From Epiperipatus broadwayi (taxonomy: Eukaryota; Onychophora; Udeonychophora; Euonychophora; Peripatidae), in the NCBI GenBank assembly GCA_028023455.1, contig JAQFVV010006199.1, forward strand, positions 3,808,646-3,872,645: a stretch of DNA of 64,000 nucleotides, in the 5' to 3' direction. Positions 39,521 to 51,199 of this stretch are shown here, piece after piece. The notes under the pieces were generated by a model. It did not search any database. It was not told where the DNA came from and saw nothing but the letters and a program-made list of their open reading frames with translations. A program made the translations under genes and the position numbers. The stretch's first letter is position 1, and the number at the start of each line of letters is the position of its first letter.

Positions 39521-41125
39521 TATCCTAAACAAGTAAAAACTACCCATTCTAAGTTTCAACAATTATTATGCACAGAAATTGTTTTTTGTATTATAGTGTT
39601 GCTGAAACATGGAATTCTTTCAAGAAATATGTATATGTTCAAGTCTATTCTTAGGTTTCTTAAAAAATCTTGACTTATTCTGAATTGATTTTAAAAAGCT
39701 TGTACTGATCTATTTGGATAAATGATAAAATAAGCATGAGACTTCATATGCAATGTAAAAATTTAGAAGCAAAGATTCAGTGACTGACAAAAATATCTAA
39801 TTATGACTGATTGATTAAAACAGCAAAGGATATGCTGTCATATACTGTTTGTGGCCGTTTTAGATCTTTTATATAGATTTAAAAAATAGTAGCGTAATGA
39901 ATGGATGGCACATGATAATTATAAAATTTTCAAATAGATTAAAAAAGTAATTTAAATGTGGTTCTAAAAAATGAAATACTATGATAAGGATTTGATTATT
40001 ACAAAAATAAAAGATATCATTAGCAAAAAGATGATATTTATATTGCTTTTATTGATTTGTTCATGATTTGTCATTCACTTAAACAAGATTTATGGTAAAG
40101 CTTAAAAGCATATGATTATTTTAAAAGTTTGTTCAGAAAGATATGTAGTAGCATTACCTTTGTTTTTATTTTGATGACAGTAGTCTTTTAAATAAATCAT
40201 AAGAAACTTCATAAAATAGTTATCAAGTGTAATATAGTTATGTATAATTATTTTTTTAATTATATTTTTAAAAGTTTATATTTCACTTCATCAGAATTAA
40301 AATTTTATTTATAAAATGGCATTATATGAGATTTGTAATGAATTATTATTTAGAATTGGAAATTTTGTATCACATATGGAATGTAAGAAAAGTTTACATG
40401 TTTTCAACAATAGAAGAAATTACCTGAAAATGAATATCTTTGAAACAAAAAGACAGATTTGGAGATGCAATGTTGTTGGAAATACTCAATTTTATAATAG
40501 CATTTTAAATTCTACCATAGTGAATAACAATTTTTTATATTTGAATTTGACAGTTATTTTTGAAAAATTAAAATGTATAATGATCTTTCAATTATGGTAA
40601 ATTCAAAAACATAATGTAAACAAACATCATGAACTCATATCCCATGATTTCTGAATTTTAATATTAGCAACTTGTCTATTAATTATATTCATTTTATTTC
40701 TATTTATTAAAATTGCCTCTTAATCTTTCTTTTATTATAGTTTCTCTCTTCATGAATAATCTTAACACTTTCAATATCAAACTTAAATCCATGTTTTTGT
40801 TGTGGAAATTATAATACTATGAATTTGCTTGCATAGGAGTTAAAATAATTTGAATGGCCTTAGGAAGACATTGAATATATACACAATGGCACTGACAAAA
40901 GTAAACAAGACTTAATTTGTTTCACAAATTTAATAGTTCTTGTAGAAATGATATCTTTATTAAAAAGCAAAAGCAAAATTATAAAATGTTTTCTATTGAA
41001 TTATGAAATCAAAATGCTGAGAGTTATAATAAATATAGTGGTAAGACTTGATGTTAATTTATTTTGTTTTTTTATACAAAACAGAAATAAATATTCCAGA
41101 TTTTATAGTTGCTTGATTTAAGTTA
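39521..41125. other. A+T-rich DNA, no supported gene
   Basis: A 94-codon plus-strand frame (40316-40600) starting with ATG is the longest. It has no recognisable domain, and with no sequence support I do not call it a gene. Confidence 0.45.
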
Positions 41126-41400
41126 CATAGTTGAACATGGAGAAGAATGGAAAAAAATCAGTTGGATGAATAAAATAACAAATGAATATGTTTTGAAAAG
41201 AGTAAATGAAAAAAGAAGATTAAAGAAATCATAGAGAGAAAGAAAAAAACTGAACTGGACATATGTTAAAAAGAAATTATAGTTTAATGAAAGGTGTTTT
41301 GGAGGAAGTGGTGAATGAAAGTTAGAAGAGAGGACAGAAGAAATTGGCATTTTTGGATGACATAGGAAGAGTTATGTGGGATTGAAGAACTGAGCAAGAA
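41126..41400 (+). pseudogene. LINE reverse transcriptase C-terminal relic
   Basis: A plus-strand frame reads EEWKKISWMNKITNEYVLKR, then VNEKRRLKK, then a stop, with REKKKTELD after it. Later words in another frame (GCFGGSGE-like, then a KLEER-like basic and acidic run) fit the same layout. This matches the tail of many arthropod and mollusc LINE polymerases, where M.KISWTD..TNEEVL.RV.EKR.LL..I..RK..WIGH is followed by a Gly/Arg-rich stretch. It is a 5'-truncated and frameshifted copy. It belongs to a different family from the RTE-like relic at 6.3-7.1 kb, judging by the wording. Confidence 0.65.
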
Positions 41401-42120
41401 AGATAATCAAATGGATAAATGGATGAATTGATTATGTGACTACTCTCTAGACCTGTCCAATTGACAGAATACTGTTAATGATGAGTTGACTCAAATAATT
41501 TTTAATTAAAAAAATCTGTTACATTCATTTCTGAAATTTTACTAAGTAAAATTAAACATTTATGTAAATCACTGTATTGCTTTATAATCTATATATATTC
41601 TGTGTTGGTTTAGCAAAGAAAAATAGAAATTAGTTTATGTTATGAATGATTTGAATTTTCTGTCTATTTTAATTTAAAATAAAATCAAGTTCACATTTTT
41701 CTGATATTTATATCCCAAAATGATTTCTAATGCAGACTTTTTTCAAAAATAAACTTTGTTTCCTTTTAATACTTTCCCTTTCAATATATAAAGAATTGGA
41801 GCTAATTTTTAGGAATTTTTAGTCCATTTAAATAATTTTCCTATAGATGTTTTAAGACATTATAATTTCAAATGAATCTTAACTTTCCATGGAAGAAGAG
41901 AATTTATATATTCTGGATATTCAAGCATTCTTTTTCCAAGGACTCATTCATGTTTCTGAGATGTAATGAATTTTATAAAAATAAGAATTAATTTTATCAT
42001 ATTCCAATACTTATCACTGCAGAATATATTTTGATTAATTTAAGTTTTCCTCAATTAATTTTAACTATTATTGCTATACATAGATCATGTATGAGTGCCA
42101 TTCTAAATTTTATTGCTAAA
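41401..42120. other. A+T-rich non-coding DNA
   Basis: I see no gene or delimited repeat. Confidence 0.5.
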
Positions 42121-43570
42121 CTTTATGTATTGTTATCTGATTTGTGTTGGACTACAGAAGTGCTTATGGGTGACATTAATATAGATTTATATGATAATCT
42201 ATGTTGACTGACCATATGTTATTTGAAGCTGTGTAGTTATCATTTTAATCAAACTATCTTTTTGTCTAAATGTGTAACTTGTTCTTGTCAATCAATATTA
42301 GATCATATATTTGTATGATCAAGTCATCTTTACTTAAAGTTACTATTTTGGATACATTAATAGAAGAAGCATCAAAAGATAGGATGAATAATTTAGTAAA
42401 AATCATTAATTGAAAAAATTATTTAAAATTCTTCAGTGGAAATTCAGTAAATTTTTAAAAAATAAATACTGATAATTAACCCTGATATCAAGAAATTAAA
42501 ATTTCAGTATTATTAAAAAAAATTATTGATAAAAATATTTTTTTTCTGATATGAATAAACTAACCTTTCTTTGTCAAAGCAATTTACATTTCTAAAATGC
42601 AATAATAATTTGTCAGAGGTTCAAAATATTAGCAAATATATTGCTGATTTATTTAATTTTTTTATATATGCCAATAAATAGTGTACCAAAACAAAATGTA
42701 TCATTTAGTCCTTTTTATGTACAAAGGATGCTGAATTTTAATTGTTTTACATAAACGATTGTTTACTATTGTTTGTATTAGATAATTAAAAAAAACATCT
42801 GTTTTTTATATCATCTTGATCTATTTAATTTTCCTTAAGAGTTAGATCATTTCCTACATATTTGGAAGTTTGTATTATTGTCTACTTTTTAAAAAATGAG
42901 TCCTTAATTTTTGATAATTATAGACCAATTTTTATTATTTCAGTGAGATGGTGATCATGTGATTTTTAAATCGTTGGAAATAGTGTTTAAAAATAATATA
43001 TTGTCTGTGCATCAGTATATTTTTATTGATGCTTTCTATAATCCTAAATACCATTTGACATCATCCCTAAATAATGATCTTAAAACTATTAATATACGTT
43101 TAGACTTATCTAAAGTATTTGTATCTCATAAAATTCTACTTAAAAGTCGATACTCATTAGATTTCATGCTCTTTTTACTTTTTGATTCACATGTTTTTTT
43201 TTAAAGACAGAAAAGTAGGCAACAACTATTTCTGGTATTACTAATTCTTTTACAATAGCAAATCATAGTATCCCACAAAATTCTATCCTGAGTGCTAATT
43301 TATTTTTAATTTATGTAAATGATATATTTTTACTATATTTTGAATCAAAGATGTATGTTTTTTTAACCTTATGGTACAGTTTCATACATTTGTTTTAAAA
43401 AAATAATTAATGATGATTTACTTTTAATTAGAAAATGATGCTTTTAATTGTTTGTCAGACAATTTCAATAAAGGTCTACACTTTTTTTATATAAATTCTC
43501 TTGACCTCACTATTTGTAATAATTATTTATTGCATTGCAATAGTTTGTCTATTTGGGCAAACATTTAATC
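42121..43570 (+). pseudogene. CR1/Jockey-like non-LTR retrotransposon, decayed
   Basis: An endonuclease relic (about 42155-42315) reads VLMGDINIDLYDN and later SILDHIF; GD.N.D and S.IDHI are typical of LINE endonucleases. The RT follows. At about 42915 NYRPIFIIS occurs, and the 81-codon frame 42959-43204 has FKNNILSVHQYIF, then LRLDLSKVF (motif A, normally LDLSKAFD, the Asp-Leu-Ser kept but the second Asp region changed). Near 43265-43325 NHSIPQNSILSANLFLIYVNDIF corresponds to the G.PQGSILGPLLFLIYINDI box. Stops and shifts break every part. The order endonuclease, RT on one strand fits a nearly full-length but ancient copy. The FADD box was not found. Confidence 0.7.
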
Positions 43571-43789
43571 TTAATAATTTTGTTATCTATATAGGTGTAT
43601 TTACTGATTCTGAACTCTTCTGGTCAAATGATATTGACTTTCTTTGTTTTTTTTTATGTAAATTAAATTATATTTTCTAATTTATCTACAGTTTTACCTT
43701 GATCATCTTTAATTATTATTTTTTGATATTAAAGCATATTATGTTACAATAACTCTGTAATAACAATTTTTATTACACCTTCACTTTGT

Positions 43790-43870
43790 ATTTAATAATA
43801 TGACGATGCATTGTGGTGAAACTTTTTTATAAAAAAGTTTCACCACAATGCATCAGCATATTATTAATAT
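43790..43870. repeat. Near-perfect palindrome of about 76 bp
   Basis: A perfect 50-base palindrome (43805-43854) is centred on ACTTTTTTATAAAAAAGT with outer words GATGCATTGTGGTGAAAC and its complement. After two mismatched bases on each side the symmetry resumes with TAATAATATG/CATATTATTA. There is no loop, so the arms meet in the centre. Confidence 0.92.
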
Positions 43871-44023
43871 CTCTGTTTAGGGTAACTATTTAATTTTTGC
43901 AATATCATTTAGAAATTGTACAATATGTATTATTCTTGGCAGATCTTGTCCTACATCTGTTAAGGGATATTTTAGGAAATTTGTAGTATTCGATGTGGCT
44001 CATTTATATCAGTATATATATAT

Positions 44024-46006
44024 TTTAACAGGCCATTTGTTCTAACTGTCCCATCTGATGTTTGGTGACTTAGACAAAATATAATAGATCTTAAGAAATG
44101 GAGATGTGAGCCATACCGTAGACTATATGGAATGACTATGGCTGTTTAGTCACCATAACACCTGTAGATAACATTTAAATACTATCTACTAAAGGAAAAT
44201 TCTAATACAAATTATTTATATCAGTATTATTTATATGACACAATTTCTAAATATTGCGTGAATAGGATTTAAGACAAATGAAATGAAAGTTTTCCGGTAG
44301 CCCTTGTCTCTTGAGTAAGATCTAAATAAAAAATATCTACTGGAAGAATATATTTATGAGTGTCAGTTGATCATTGACCTCAAGCGCCAAACTCACTATT
44401 ATGGTGAGAATTATATTTTCCCGACTAACTAAGTGCCTGACCCAAGTTAGCTCATTCCCAGGGTTGGGAGGAAAACCTATCGGATGAATGGAGATAATAA
44501 CAAAGAAAAGTGGGTTTACATGTAACATATAATGAAATCATAAATGTGTCTGCTCACTTTGGACATATTGGAATAATTTGCATTTTATTTGGCAGGTAAA
44601 ATAATAAGAGAATGTAAACGATAAATAATAGGTAACTTTAACACCAAGGTAAATATATATAAAATTTTATTATTAATATTTAAACGTAATCTATATCAAA
44701 TCAACTCATATCATTCCCAGTTAAAACATATAATAAATTCCCCAAACCATAAATGAAGTAATAAAATATTTAATCTAGAACAAATAAATATTAATTGATA
44801 TATAAAAAATTTAGTATACAGTTATATGCAATAGTTTCATGCTACGAACTAATTTAATAGAGTCATTACAAGGGTAGCCATAAGCAATTCCGAGTTATAT
44901 ATATATATATAATAAAATATAGTTCATGTTACCTGACGAACCCTGGGATGTGGGATAAGAATATAATGAATCACATGTAGTGTATCAGGTTGAGTTCCAT
45001 GAGCTTGTAGCATTCAAATTTGCTTTATGAGAGTGTGATATAGTTTTTTTCTGCAAAGTCCGGCATTAAGATTTATGTAAGTGATGGATGAGTCGCAATA
45101 GAAGTTCTTTTATGATATATAATTTTCAAAATGAATTTATTCATATTTTGGATGCACGATTCACTCCTATTTCATCCTATCCAAAGCAATATGGATCATT
45201 AATGAGGTTCCCAGGTTCTTCTGTGGGCAGGTGGTGTAGAGTCAGTTCACATCAGCTGCAGGTGGTAGAGCCCTTCACATATTGGCACTTACCCTGTCAT
45301 TTTAAACATTTTCATTAATATGTTTCTACGATTCTCTCTTCTCAATGGTTACAATCTAACTGACTAACTGTCCTCTTTTTCTAATTAATTAATTTTTTTA
45401 ATTGCTTTGTCCTTTCTCAGAAAAAAAGAATTTTATCAAATCTCCGATCTAGTTCTTCTTCTTTGAATACTTTTCCTTTTCCAAATTACTTTTTACTTCT
45501 TTATTTGACATGTCCATTGCCTTGTGGTGCCATCATTCCTGGTATCTTTTCTTATTCGCAATACATTCTTTAGCTTTTCTTGGAATTTTTCTTTTTTTGA
45601 AGTAATTAAGGATTGTTATACAACCCAGAATTGCTTGGAGGCATATACAATATTTCTTTTCACTACCCTCGCTAATTTGAGATATGATAGAAATTAAAAT
45701 CAATATTTTAGACAATCCTAAACACTATATATAAAAATATTTGCGTACAACTGTATTTTTTGCCAATTTATAATATTTTAAAAATAAAACATTCTAAAAT
45801 AAACAATGATTACTAATTAATCCCTTTCCCATTTACTTTCTTTTAAAAAAAAAGAATTCAAAATTTAATTCACGCACATATATATGTCTAATTTATATAT
45901 ATTTTTAACCCTTTAACAACAGCTTGAATAAATACCTGTATTTTGGGTAATGTGTATGTGCTTTTCCACTTACTTGTAACAGGGTTTGAACCTAGCTACT
46001 GTTACA
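44024..46006 (-). repeat. 3' LTR of the Gypsy element
   Basis: On the minus strand it begins TGTAACAGTAGCTAGGTTC directly after a G-rich tract and ends GGCCTGTTAAA, a one-base variant of the expected CTGTTACA. Its length is about 1.98 kb. The outer flank is (AT)n. The inner first 35 bases are themselves bounded by TGTAACAG and CTGTTACA. There are no supported coding frames: the 63-codon frame at 44337-44528 recurs in the other LTR but has no motif. Confidence 0.72.
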
Positions 46007-46020
46007 ATGCCCCCTGTTGG
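46007..46020 (-). promoter_or_regulatory. Polypurine tract
   Basis: On the minus strand CCAACAGGGGGCAT lies immediately before TGTAACAG. A G-rich tract at this place primes plus-strand DNA synthesis in LTR elements. Confidence 0.7.
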
Positions 46021-46039
46021 AAAGACTTCAAAATGGGGG

Positions 46040-47110
46040 ATCCCTATTTTGAGGTTTCAAATAATAGATTCATTACGGTACAGGTTTTAAAGCCCTAGCA
46101 TTGTAGGACCCATTAATCTCTGACCCAGTGTCCACCCAAAATGCATTACTTCCCTGTCGCCGTACAATAGTGAATGGACCCTCATATAAATTACAAAACT
46201 TGTGACAGATGAATTTTCCAGGATCACTAATGTGTGGAGTTTTCACCATTACTTTGTCTCCTATTTGGAATCAGTGCTGAGTGCCTGATGATCTTTTGTT
46301 CCTCTTTTGACTCCTTTTCATAAGCGTCTAGTAAGCTTGAGCTCTGTCAGCTTCTACATCTATTGGGTGCTCATCCAACACAGGCAAGGGTTTTTTTTAT
46401 CAATTGAGGAACATGTCTTCCTAAGTGCAGCCATATTTGGGCAAACCTGGTTGATTCATTTACAGACCAATTAATACAGTCGATGACTTGTGGAACTTAC
46501 TTGACCCACCCTCGATGATTTGTTGAGAGATATGTTCTAAACAACTGACCCAGTACTCGTATGACCCTCTCACATGGGTTCAATTGTGAATTATGGATGG
46601 ATGTCAATATGTGCTTAATTCCTTGTCATTGTATCCACCTACGCCATTCCCCTGATATGAAGGAAGTGCCATGATCGGACAATAAAATGTTTGATTTTCC
46701 CATCATTGGAAAGTGTTTATTCTTTAGCATTTTTATGGTGTTCTTTGTATTGGCCTGGGATATCAGGTATGCAGCTACAAATTTTGAGAATAGGTCATAG
46801 ACCATGCCCAGATACTTCTTCTTGTTAAAGGCTGGCAATGGGCCATAGTAATATAAGGCCATCATTTCCTGAGGCTTGGTTGGAATTATGGAAGTCATAG
46901 GTGTTACATAACTCCTATTAGCTGGCTTTGCCTTTTGGCATATTTCACACTGGTTTATCACAGACATAATTTTAGTGTGCATTCCTGGCCAATAAAACCA
47001 TTGCCAGAGCAAACACTCAGTTTTGGGTGTGCCATAATGGTCATAGAGTTGGTGATAACAGCATTCCTCATCTGGCATGGTAAGACAGGTTTCCACAACT
47101 CTTGATCCTC
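46040..47110 (-). pseudogene. Gypsy integrase
   Basis: The zinc-binding region is seen in the frame 46626-47096 as a His-containing segment, then FYWPGMHTKI and CEICQKAKPA (C-x2-C). The catalytic core follows. GPLPAFNKKKYLG is preceded by YYY where a catalytic Asp is usual, so the first acid appears lost. LLSDHGTSFISGEW holds the second Asp. Downstream, in another frame (about 46050-46270), KVMVKTPHISDPGKF and LYEGPFTIV form the GPY/F module of Gypsy integrases. Integrase joins the DNA copy to the chromosome. Several stops and at least one shift separate the pieces, and the third catalytic acid was not located. Confidence 0.85.
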
Positions 47111-48690
47111 TTGGATTTTATATTGCAATATTGATTGTCTCATTTGATAGCATCCTGCCTTGCTTCCCACCCAACTTAAGTCTGTTGTACCATTTTTTTC
47201 TTGTTGTTCAATCAGTGTCTTCAGTTGTCCATCTTCCCATTGGTGGTGGGATAGTTGGGCCAGGTCTCGTTCCACTGCTTCATTCACCTTCAGGTTTAAA
47301 CTGGTGATATACAAGTTCTCTCCACTTAAATGGCATGGCTGAGATCGAGCGGGGTTCTGACTCAATATGTCTGGTACAATGTTCTCTGACCCTTTGCAAT
47401 ATTTTACAGTGTAATCATATTCTTGGAGGTATAGACTCCATCAAATCAGCCAGCTATTGGTGAGATAGCTGTGGTTCAAAAACTCTTCAAAAACTCCAAG
47501 CTTTTATGGTCAGTAATGACAACCATGTTTAATCCCAATAAGAGTGTCCAGTTGCGAGGGCTTCTTTTTCAGTAGTGGTATAGTGATGCTCTGGTCCTTT
47601 AAGCAATCAGCTTATAAAGTACAGTACTTTTATCTGATCATCATCCTGCATCTGGGAGAGTGTAACTCCTAGCCCATACCCACTACTGTCTGTTTGTACA
47701 ATGAATGGCTTCTCAAAATCTGGAAAAGCCAACATGACTCATTTTTCGAAACCTCTTTTAATATTCTCAAAGGCTGTCTCTTGTTCCTGGGCCAATTTCC
47801 ATGGGACATTCTTTTCATCAGCTTGACCAAAAGCTCCATTTGTTCTGCAAATCCTTCTTAAAACCTGTTGTAGAAATTACAGAGGCCCAGGAATGATTGA
47901 ATTTGTTTCTGTGATGTAGGTTTAGGAAATTCTCTAATAGCCAAGACTTTGTCTGGATGGGGTTTCATCCCCTGGGAACCCACCACATGGCCCAAAAATG
48001 TAACTTCATCCTTACATAATATGCTTTTTTTAAAAATTAATCTTGATTCCTTTCTTTCGGCATTCTTTGAGAAACATCTCTACATCCCTAAAATGTTCTT
48101 CGATGGTTGCCGATACCACTAATACATCATCCACATACAGTGACCAATCTTTTTACTTTCTCGGACAACACTTGGTCCAAACATCTCAGCAACCCTGCAC
48201 CACTGTTTCTTAGGAAATGGCATATGGTTAAATTGATACAAATAACCATCATATCTAAAGGCGGTATATTTGTGGTCTTCAGGATGGAGTTGGATCTGCC
48301 AGTAACTGGCCATCAAATCAAAAGTTGAAAATATCTTCTTTCCCTTAAATCTTCCTAACAGTTCTTGCATAGGAGGGGGAATAGTACAATCAGGGATAGT
48401 TATTCGGTTAAGTTGTCTCGTGTCCAAACACAACCTGACTGACCTGTCTTTTTTTTGACAACCACTAGCGGATTACAATACGGAGAGGAACATTTTGAAA
48501 TAATTCCCCATTCTATCATTTGGTTGATTTGTTCCTTCACATCATCCCGGTTTTGATGAGGAACAGGGTATGACCTAGACTGGAATCGCTGGTCCTGATT
48601 TATTTTAATTCTTTGCTCAAATCCTTGAATTACACCCGGTATATCTGAAAAAATGTGGCTATACTCTTCCAATACTTTCTGCAGTGCATG
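47111..48690 (-). pseudogene. Gypsy reverse transcriptase and RNase H
   Basis: RT fingers and palm: the frame 48400-48672 contains QRFQSRSYPVPHQNRDDVK and GIISKCSSPYCNPLVVVKKK. The frame 48119-48433 continues with CLDTRQLNRITIPD, KIFSTFDLMASYWQIQLHP (first catalytic Asp in FD) and YTAFRYDGYLYQFNHMPF. The YVDD box is intact as LYVDDVLVVS (about 48112-48145) but out of frame with the preceding segment. RNase H: FIVQTDSSGYGLGVTLSQM and HYTTTEKEALA near 47570-47730, separated by stops. The order and wording are those of Ty3/Gypsy pol. The many lesions show that it has been inactive for long. Confidence 0.88.
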
Positions 48691-48699
48691 CTCTTCTTC

Positions 48700-49130
48700 T
48701 CAATTGGCCACATTTGCCTGCTTAACTTTATCATCTATCACTCTGTCCATTAGATATTTCTCCACTTTTATGACCCCAATTGAATGGTATAGGTCCAGCA
48801 CCAGAAATGTAATTACTTCTCCTTCACATGTAACTCTTTCCCTTTCATAGTCCAGGACACATTTGTATTTGTGTAAGAAGTCAGATCCTAATATGGCCTT
48901 GTGAATCAGGTCCTTCATAATAAGGAATACATGAGTAAAAGTTTTCTGATTTATCCATAAGTCTACCCATATCTGCTTAGTTTCTACCTTGGCCCTCTTA
49001 TTATTTATCATTGTCACTTGTGTGACCTTCAGTGAAAGGGTCCATATGCCAGGTTGTTTCCTAATCAGTTTATGATATAGTGTTTCAGACATAACAGAGA
49101 TTTGACTTCCTGAATCGATGAGTTTCTATT
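48700..49130 (-). pseudogene. Gypsy aspartic protease
   Basis: KLIDSGSQISVMSETLYHKL (about 49085-49130) carries the catalytic Asp-Ser-Gly, and AILGSDFLHKYKCVLDYERE carries the C-terminal ILG.DFL..Y...LDY signature of retrotransposon proteases. The frame is open for 130 codons from SETLYH to a TAA. It overlaps the end of the gag frame in a different phase, as is common in Gypsy elements. It may be the least damaged part of the element. Confidence 0.85.
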
Positions 49131-49890
49131 TCTATTTGATTGATTTCCATATGAATCTTTGGGCATTCCTGCTTGGCATATTGAGGAACCCTATCATCCC
49201 ATGAGCACACCAAATTCCCAATGTGTTTCTCTTTTCTCACATGTATCATTTCTTCTTCCTCTGCCACATATGTTTGCCATTGATCCCTGCATCTTTTATC
49301 TTCAATCTCCCTCATTTGCTTATCTACCTCAACTTGATTTAACATTTTGTCAACTTCTTTGGCTGATCTACTACTTTTAATCCCTATTTGGTATCTTATT
49401 TCTAATGAAAAATTTTGACACACCATTTTTACTATCTGATTCTCAGATAGCTTATCACTCTCTAATGTCTTCATTGTGGCCACTTGTCATCTGAAGAATT
49501 GTATATAGTTTTCCTTTCCTTTTCTGAAAACTTCTGATTAATGATTCACATTTTGATATTCTCCTGCTGTTCCTCATTCCAAAACATCTTCTTCAGGGAC
49601 TTTTCATACTCCTGATATGTTTGGGGTTGATGTAACATAGAATCCCATCACATTTGCATATCCTTGAAGGTGGACCTGCACTAAGATTATTTTGAATTTT
49701 TCTGGTATCCCATATCTCCTAAAATATGTTTGTAAGCTATTTATATGCTCCTTTGGGCTCTCTTCCTTCTGTCCTCTAAATACCTTCATTTCCATCCCCT
49801 CTATCTCCTGTAATCTTGTTATTACCATATCTATACTGACTGTCTCTCCTACTTTATCTTTGAGATACATAACATTTTTTTTCTATATAA
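49085..49890 (-). pseudogene. Gypsy gag (capsid and nucleocapsid), broken
   Basis: Two frames, 49604-49870 and 49085-49483, are linked by a shifted, stop-containing piece. The first holds KVFRGQKEESPKEHINSLQT and RRYGIPEKFKI, the usual capsid pattern (short helices, W/F..R....). The second is charged and ends with VCSWDDRVPQYAKQECPK, which looks like a decayed CCHC zinc knuckle (C-x2-C-x4-H-x4-C) with the second Cys and the His changed. Gag packages the RNA. The N-terminal start is unclear, and TTG or ATG near 49870 is possible. Confidence 0.7.
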
Positions 49891-50150
49891 CATGCCGGGT
49901 TAACCAATATGACAATTTATTATTTTTTGACTTCTTTCTATATAATGTGCTAGGTTCCCCACCACAGCTCACAAAATACTATGCTGACCATCACCAGCTC
50001 TACTGTTGAACCTCTACCTCTCATTCCCATTTTCCTCCCTATCTGGTGCTCTATTTTGTAAAGCAATATTTGTGAGGCAAAATAATTAAACTCATGCAAA
50101 AACAAAAAAATAATTTCTTTTTATTAACCTGCCATTCTCCTACTCTCTTA
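49891..50150 (-). other. Gypsy untranslated leader
   Basis: Non-coding sequence between the primer site and gag. A 105-codon opposite-strand frame here is a shadow of gag and leader. Confidence 0.5.
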
Positions 50151-50168
50151 GCCCCATGTTGGGCACCA
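50151..50168 (-). promoter_or_regulatory. Primer-binding site, tRNA-Lys type
   Basis: On the minus strand TGGTGCCCAACATGGGGC follows the LTR end after two bases. The widely used tRNA-Lys(CUU) site is TGGCGCCCAACGTGGGGC; the two differences (CG to TG, CG to CA) are exactly those made by methyl-C deamination. Confidence 0.85.
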
Positions 50169-50170
50169 TT

Positions 50171-51078
50171 TTTACTGGCCATTTGTTCTAACCTTCCCAT
50201 TCGATGTTTGGTGACTTAAACAAAATATAATAGATCTTATGAAATGGACACATGAGCTGTACTGTAGACTAGATGGAATGACAGTGGCTGTTTAGTCACC
50301 ATAACACCTGTAGATAATATTTAAATACTATCTACTAAAAGAAAATTCTAATACAAATTATTTATATCAGTATTATTTATATGACAGTATTTCTAAATAT
50401 TGCATGAATAGGATTTAAGACAAATGAAATGAAAGTATACCGATAGCTCTTGTCTCTTGAGTAAGATCTAAATAAAAAATATCTACAAGAAGAATATATT
50501 TATGAGCATCAGCTGATCATTGACCGCAAGTATCAAACTCACTATTATGGTGAGAATTATATTTTCCCAACTAATGAGGTGCTTGACCCAAGCTAGCTTA
50601 TTCCCAGGGTTGGGAGGAAAACCTATCGAATGAATGGAGATAATAACAAAGAAAGGTGGCTTTACACATAACATGTAATGAAATCATAAATGTGTCTGCT
50701 CACTTCAGACATATTGGAATAATTTGCATTTTATTTGGCAGGTAAAATAATAGGAGAATGTAAACAATAAATAATAGGTAACTTTAACACCAAGGTAAAT
50801 ATATATATATAATTTTATTATTAATATTTAAACATAATCTATATCAAATCAACTCATATCATTCCCAGTTAAAACATATAATAAATTCCCCAAACCATAA
50901 GTGAAGTAATAAAATATTTAATCTAGAACAAATAAATATTAATTGATATAAAAAAGATTTATTATACAGTTATATGCAATGGTTTCATGCTATGAACTAA
51001 TTTAATAGTCATTATGAGGGTAGCCATAAGCAATTCTGAGTTATATATATATATAAAAATATAGTTCACGTTACCTGA
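50171..51078 (-). repeat. 5' LTR of the Gypsy element, truncated
   Basis: It matches 44024-44938 nearly throughout and stops abruptly at ACCTGA (51078), whereas the 3' LTR continues a further 1.07 kb to its TGTAACAG start. The lost part is the U3 side, which would carry the promoter. Confidence 0.8.
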
Positions 51079-51163
51079 TAAAAGTAGAAAAGATCTATAA
51101 ATAAAATCCCTTCAAATAGAAATATATACATATATAAAAAAGAATTATTAATAAAATTTTATT

Positions 51164-51196
<33 letters not shown>
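51079..51196. other. Short spacer ending in (AT)n
   Basis: About 85 bases of A+T-rich DNA and then an (AT)n run in which the next element is inserted. Confidence 0.7.

Positions 51197-51199
<3 letters not shown>

Larger units (their letters stand above)
44024..51078 (-). mobile_element. Gypsy LTR retrotransposon, decayed, 5' LTR truncated
   Basis: On the minus strand the order is 5' LTR remnant (50171-51078), primer site, gag, protease, RT, RNase H, integrase, polypurine tract, full 3' LTR (44024-46006). This order is that of Ty3/Gypsy elements, which copy themselves through RNA and integrate as DNA. Every gene is interrupted by stops or shifts. The LTR copies match from 44024 to about 44938 with differences every 10-25 bases, so the insertion is old. 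The 5' LTR lacks the matching outer part (counterpart of 44939-46006), so its promoter is gone. Confidence 0.9.

Noticed and set aside
40316-40600. 94-codon ATG-initiated ORF as a gene
   Set aside because: Length is within the range of chance frames here, the composition is Asn/Phe/Ile/Lys-rich as the base content predicts, and no domain is recognisable.
44337-44528. 63-codon ORF shared with 50483-50674
   Set aside because: Both lie in the Gypsy LTRs and are similar only because LTRs are duplicates; no known motif.
45088-45318. 76-codon plus-strand ORF inside the Gypsy 3' LTR
   Set aside because: Opposite strand to the element, no motif, and within an LTR.
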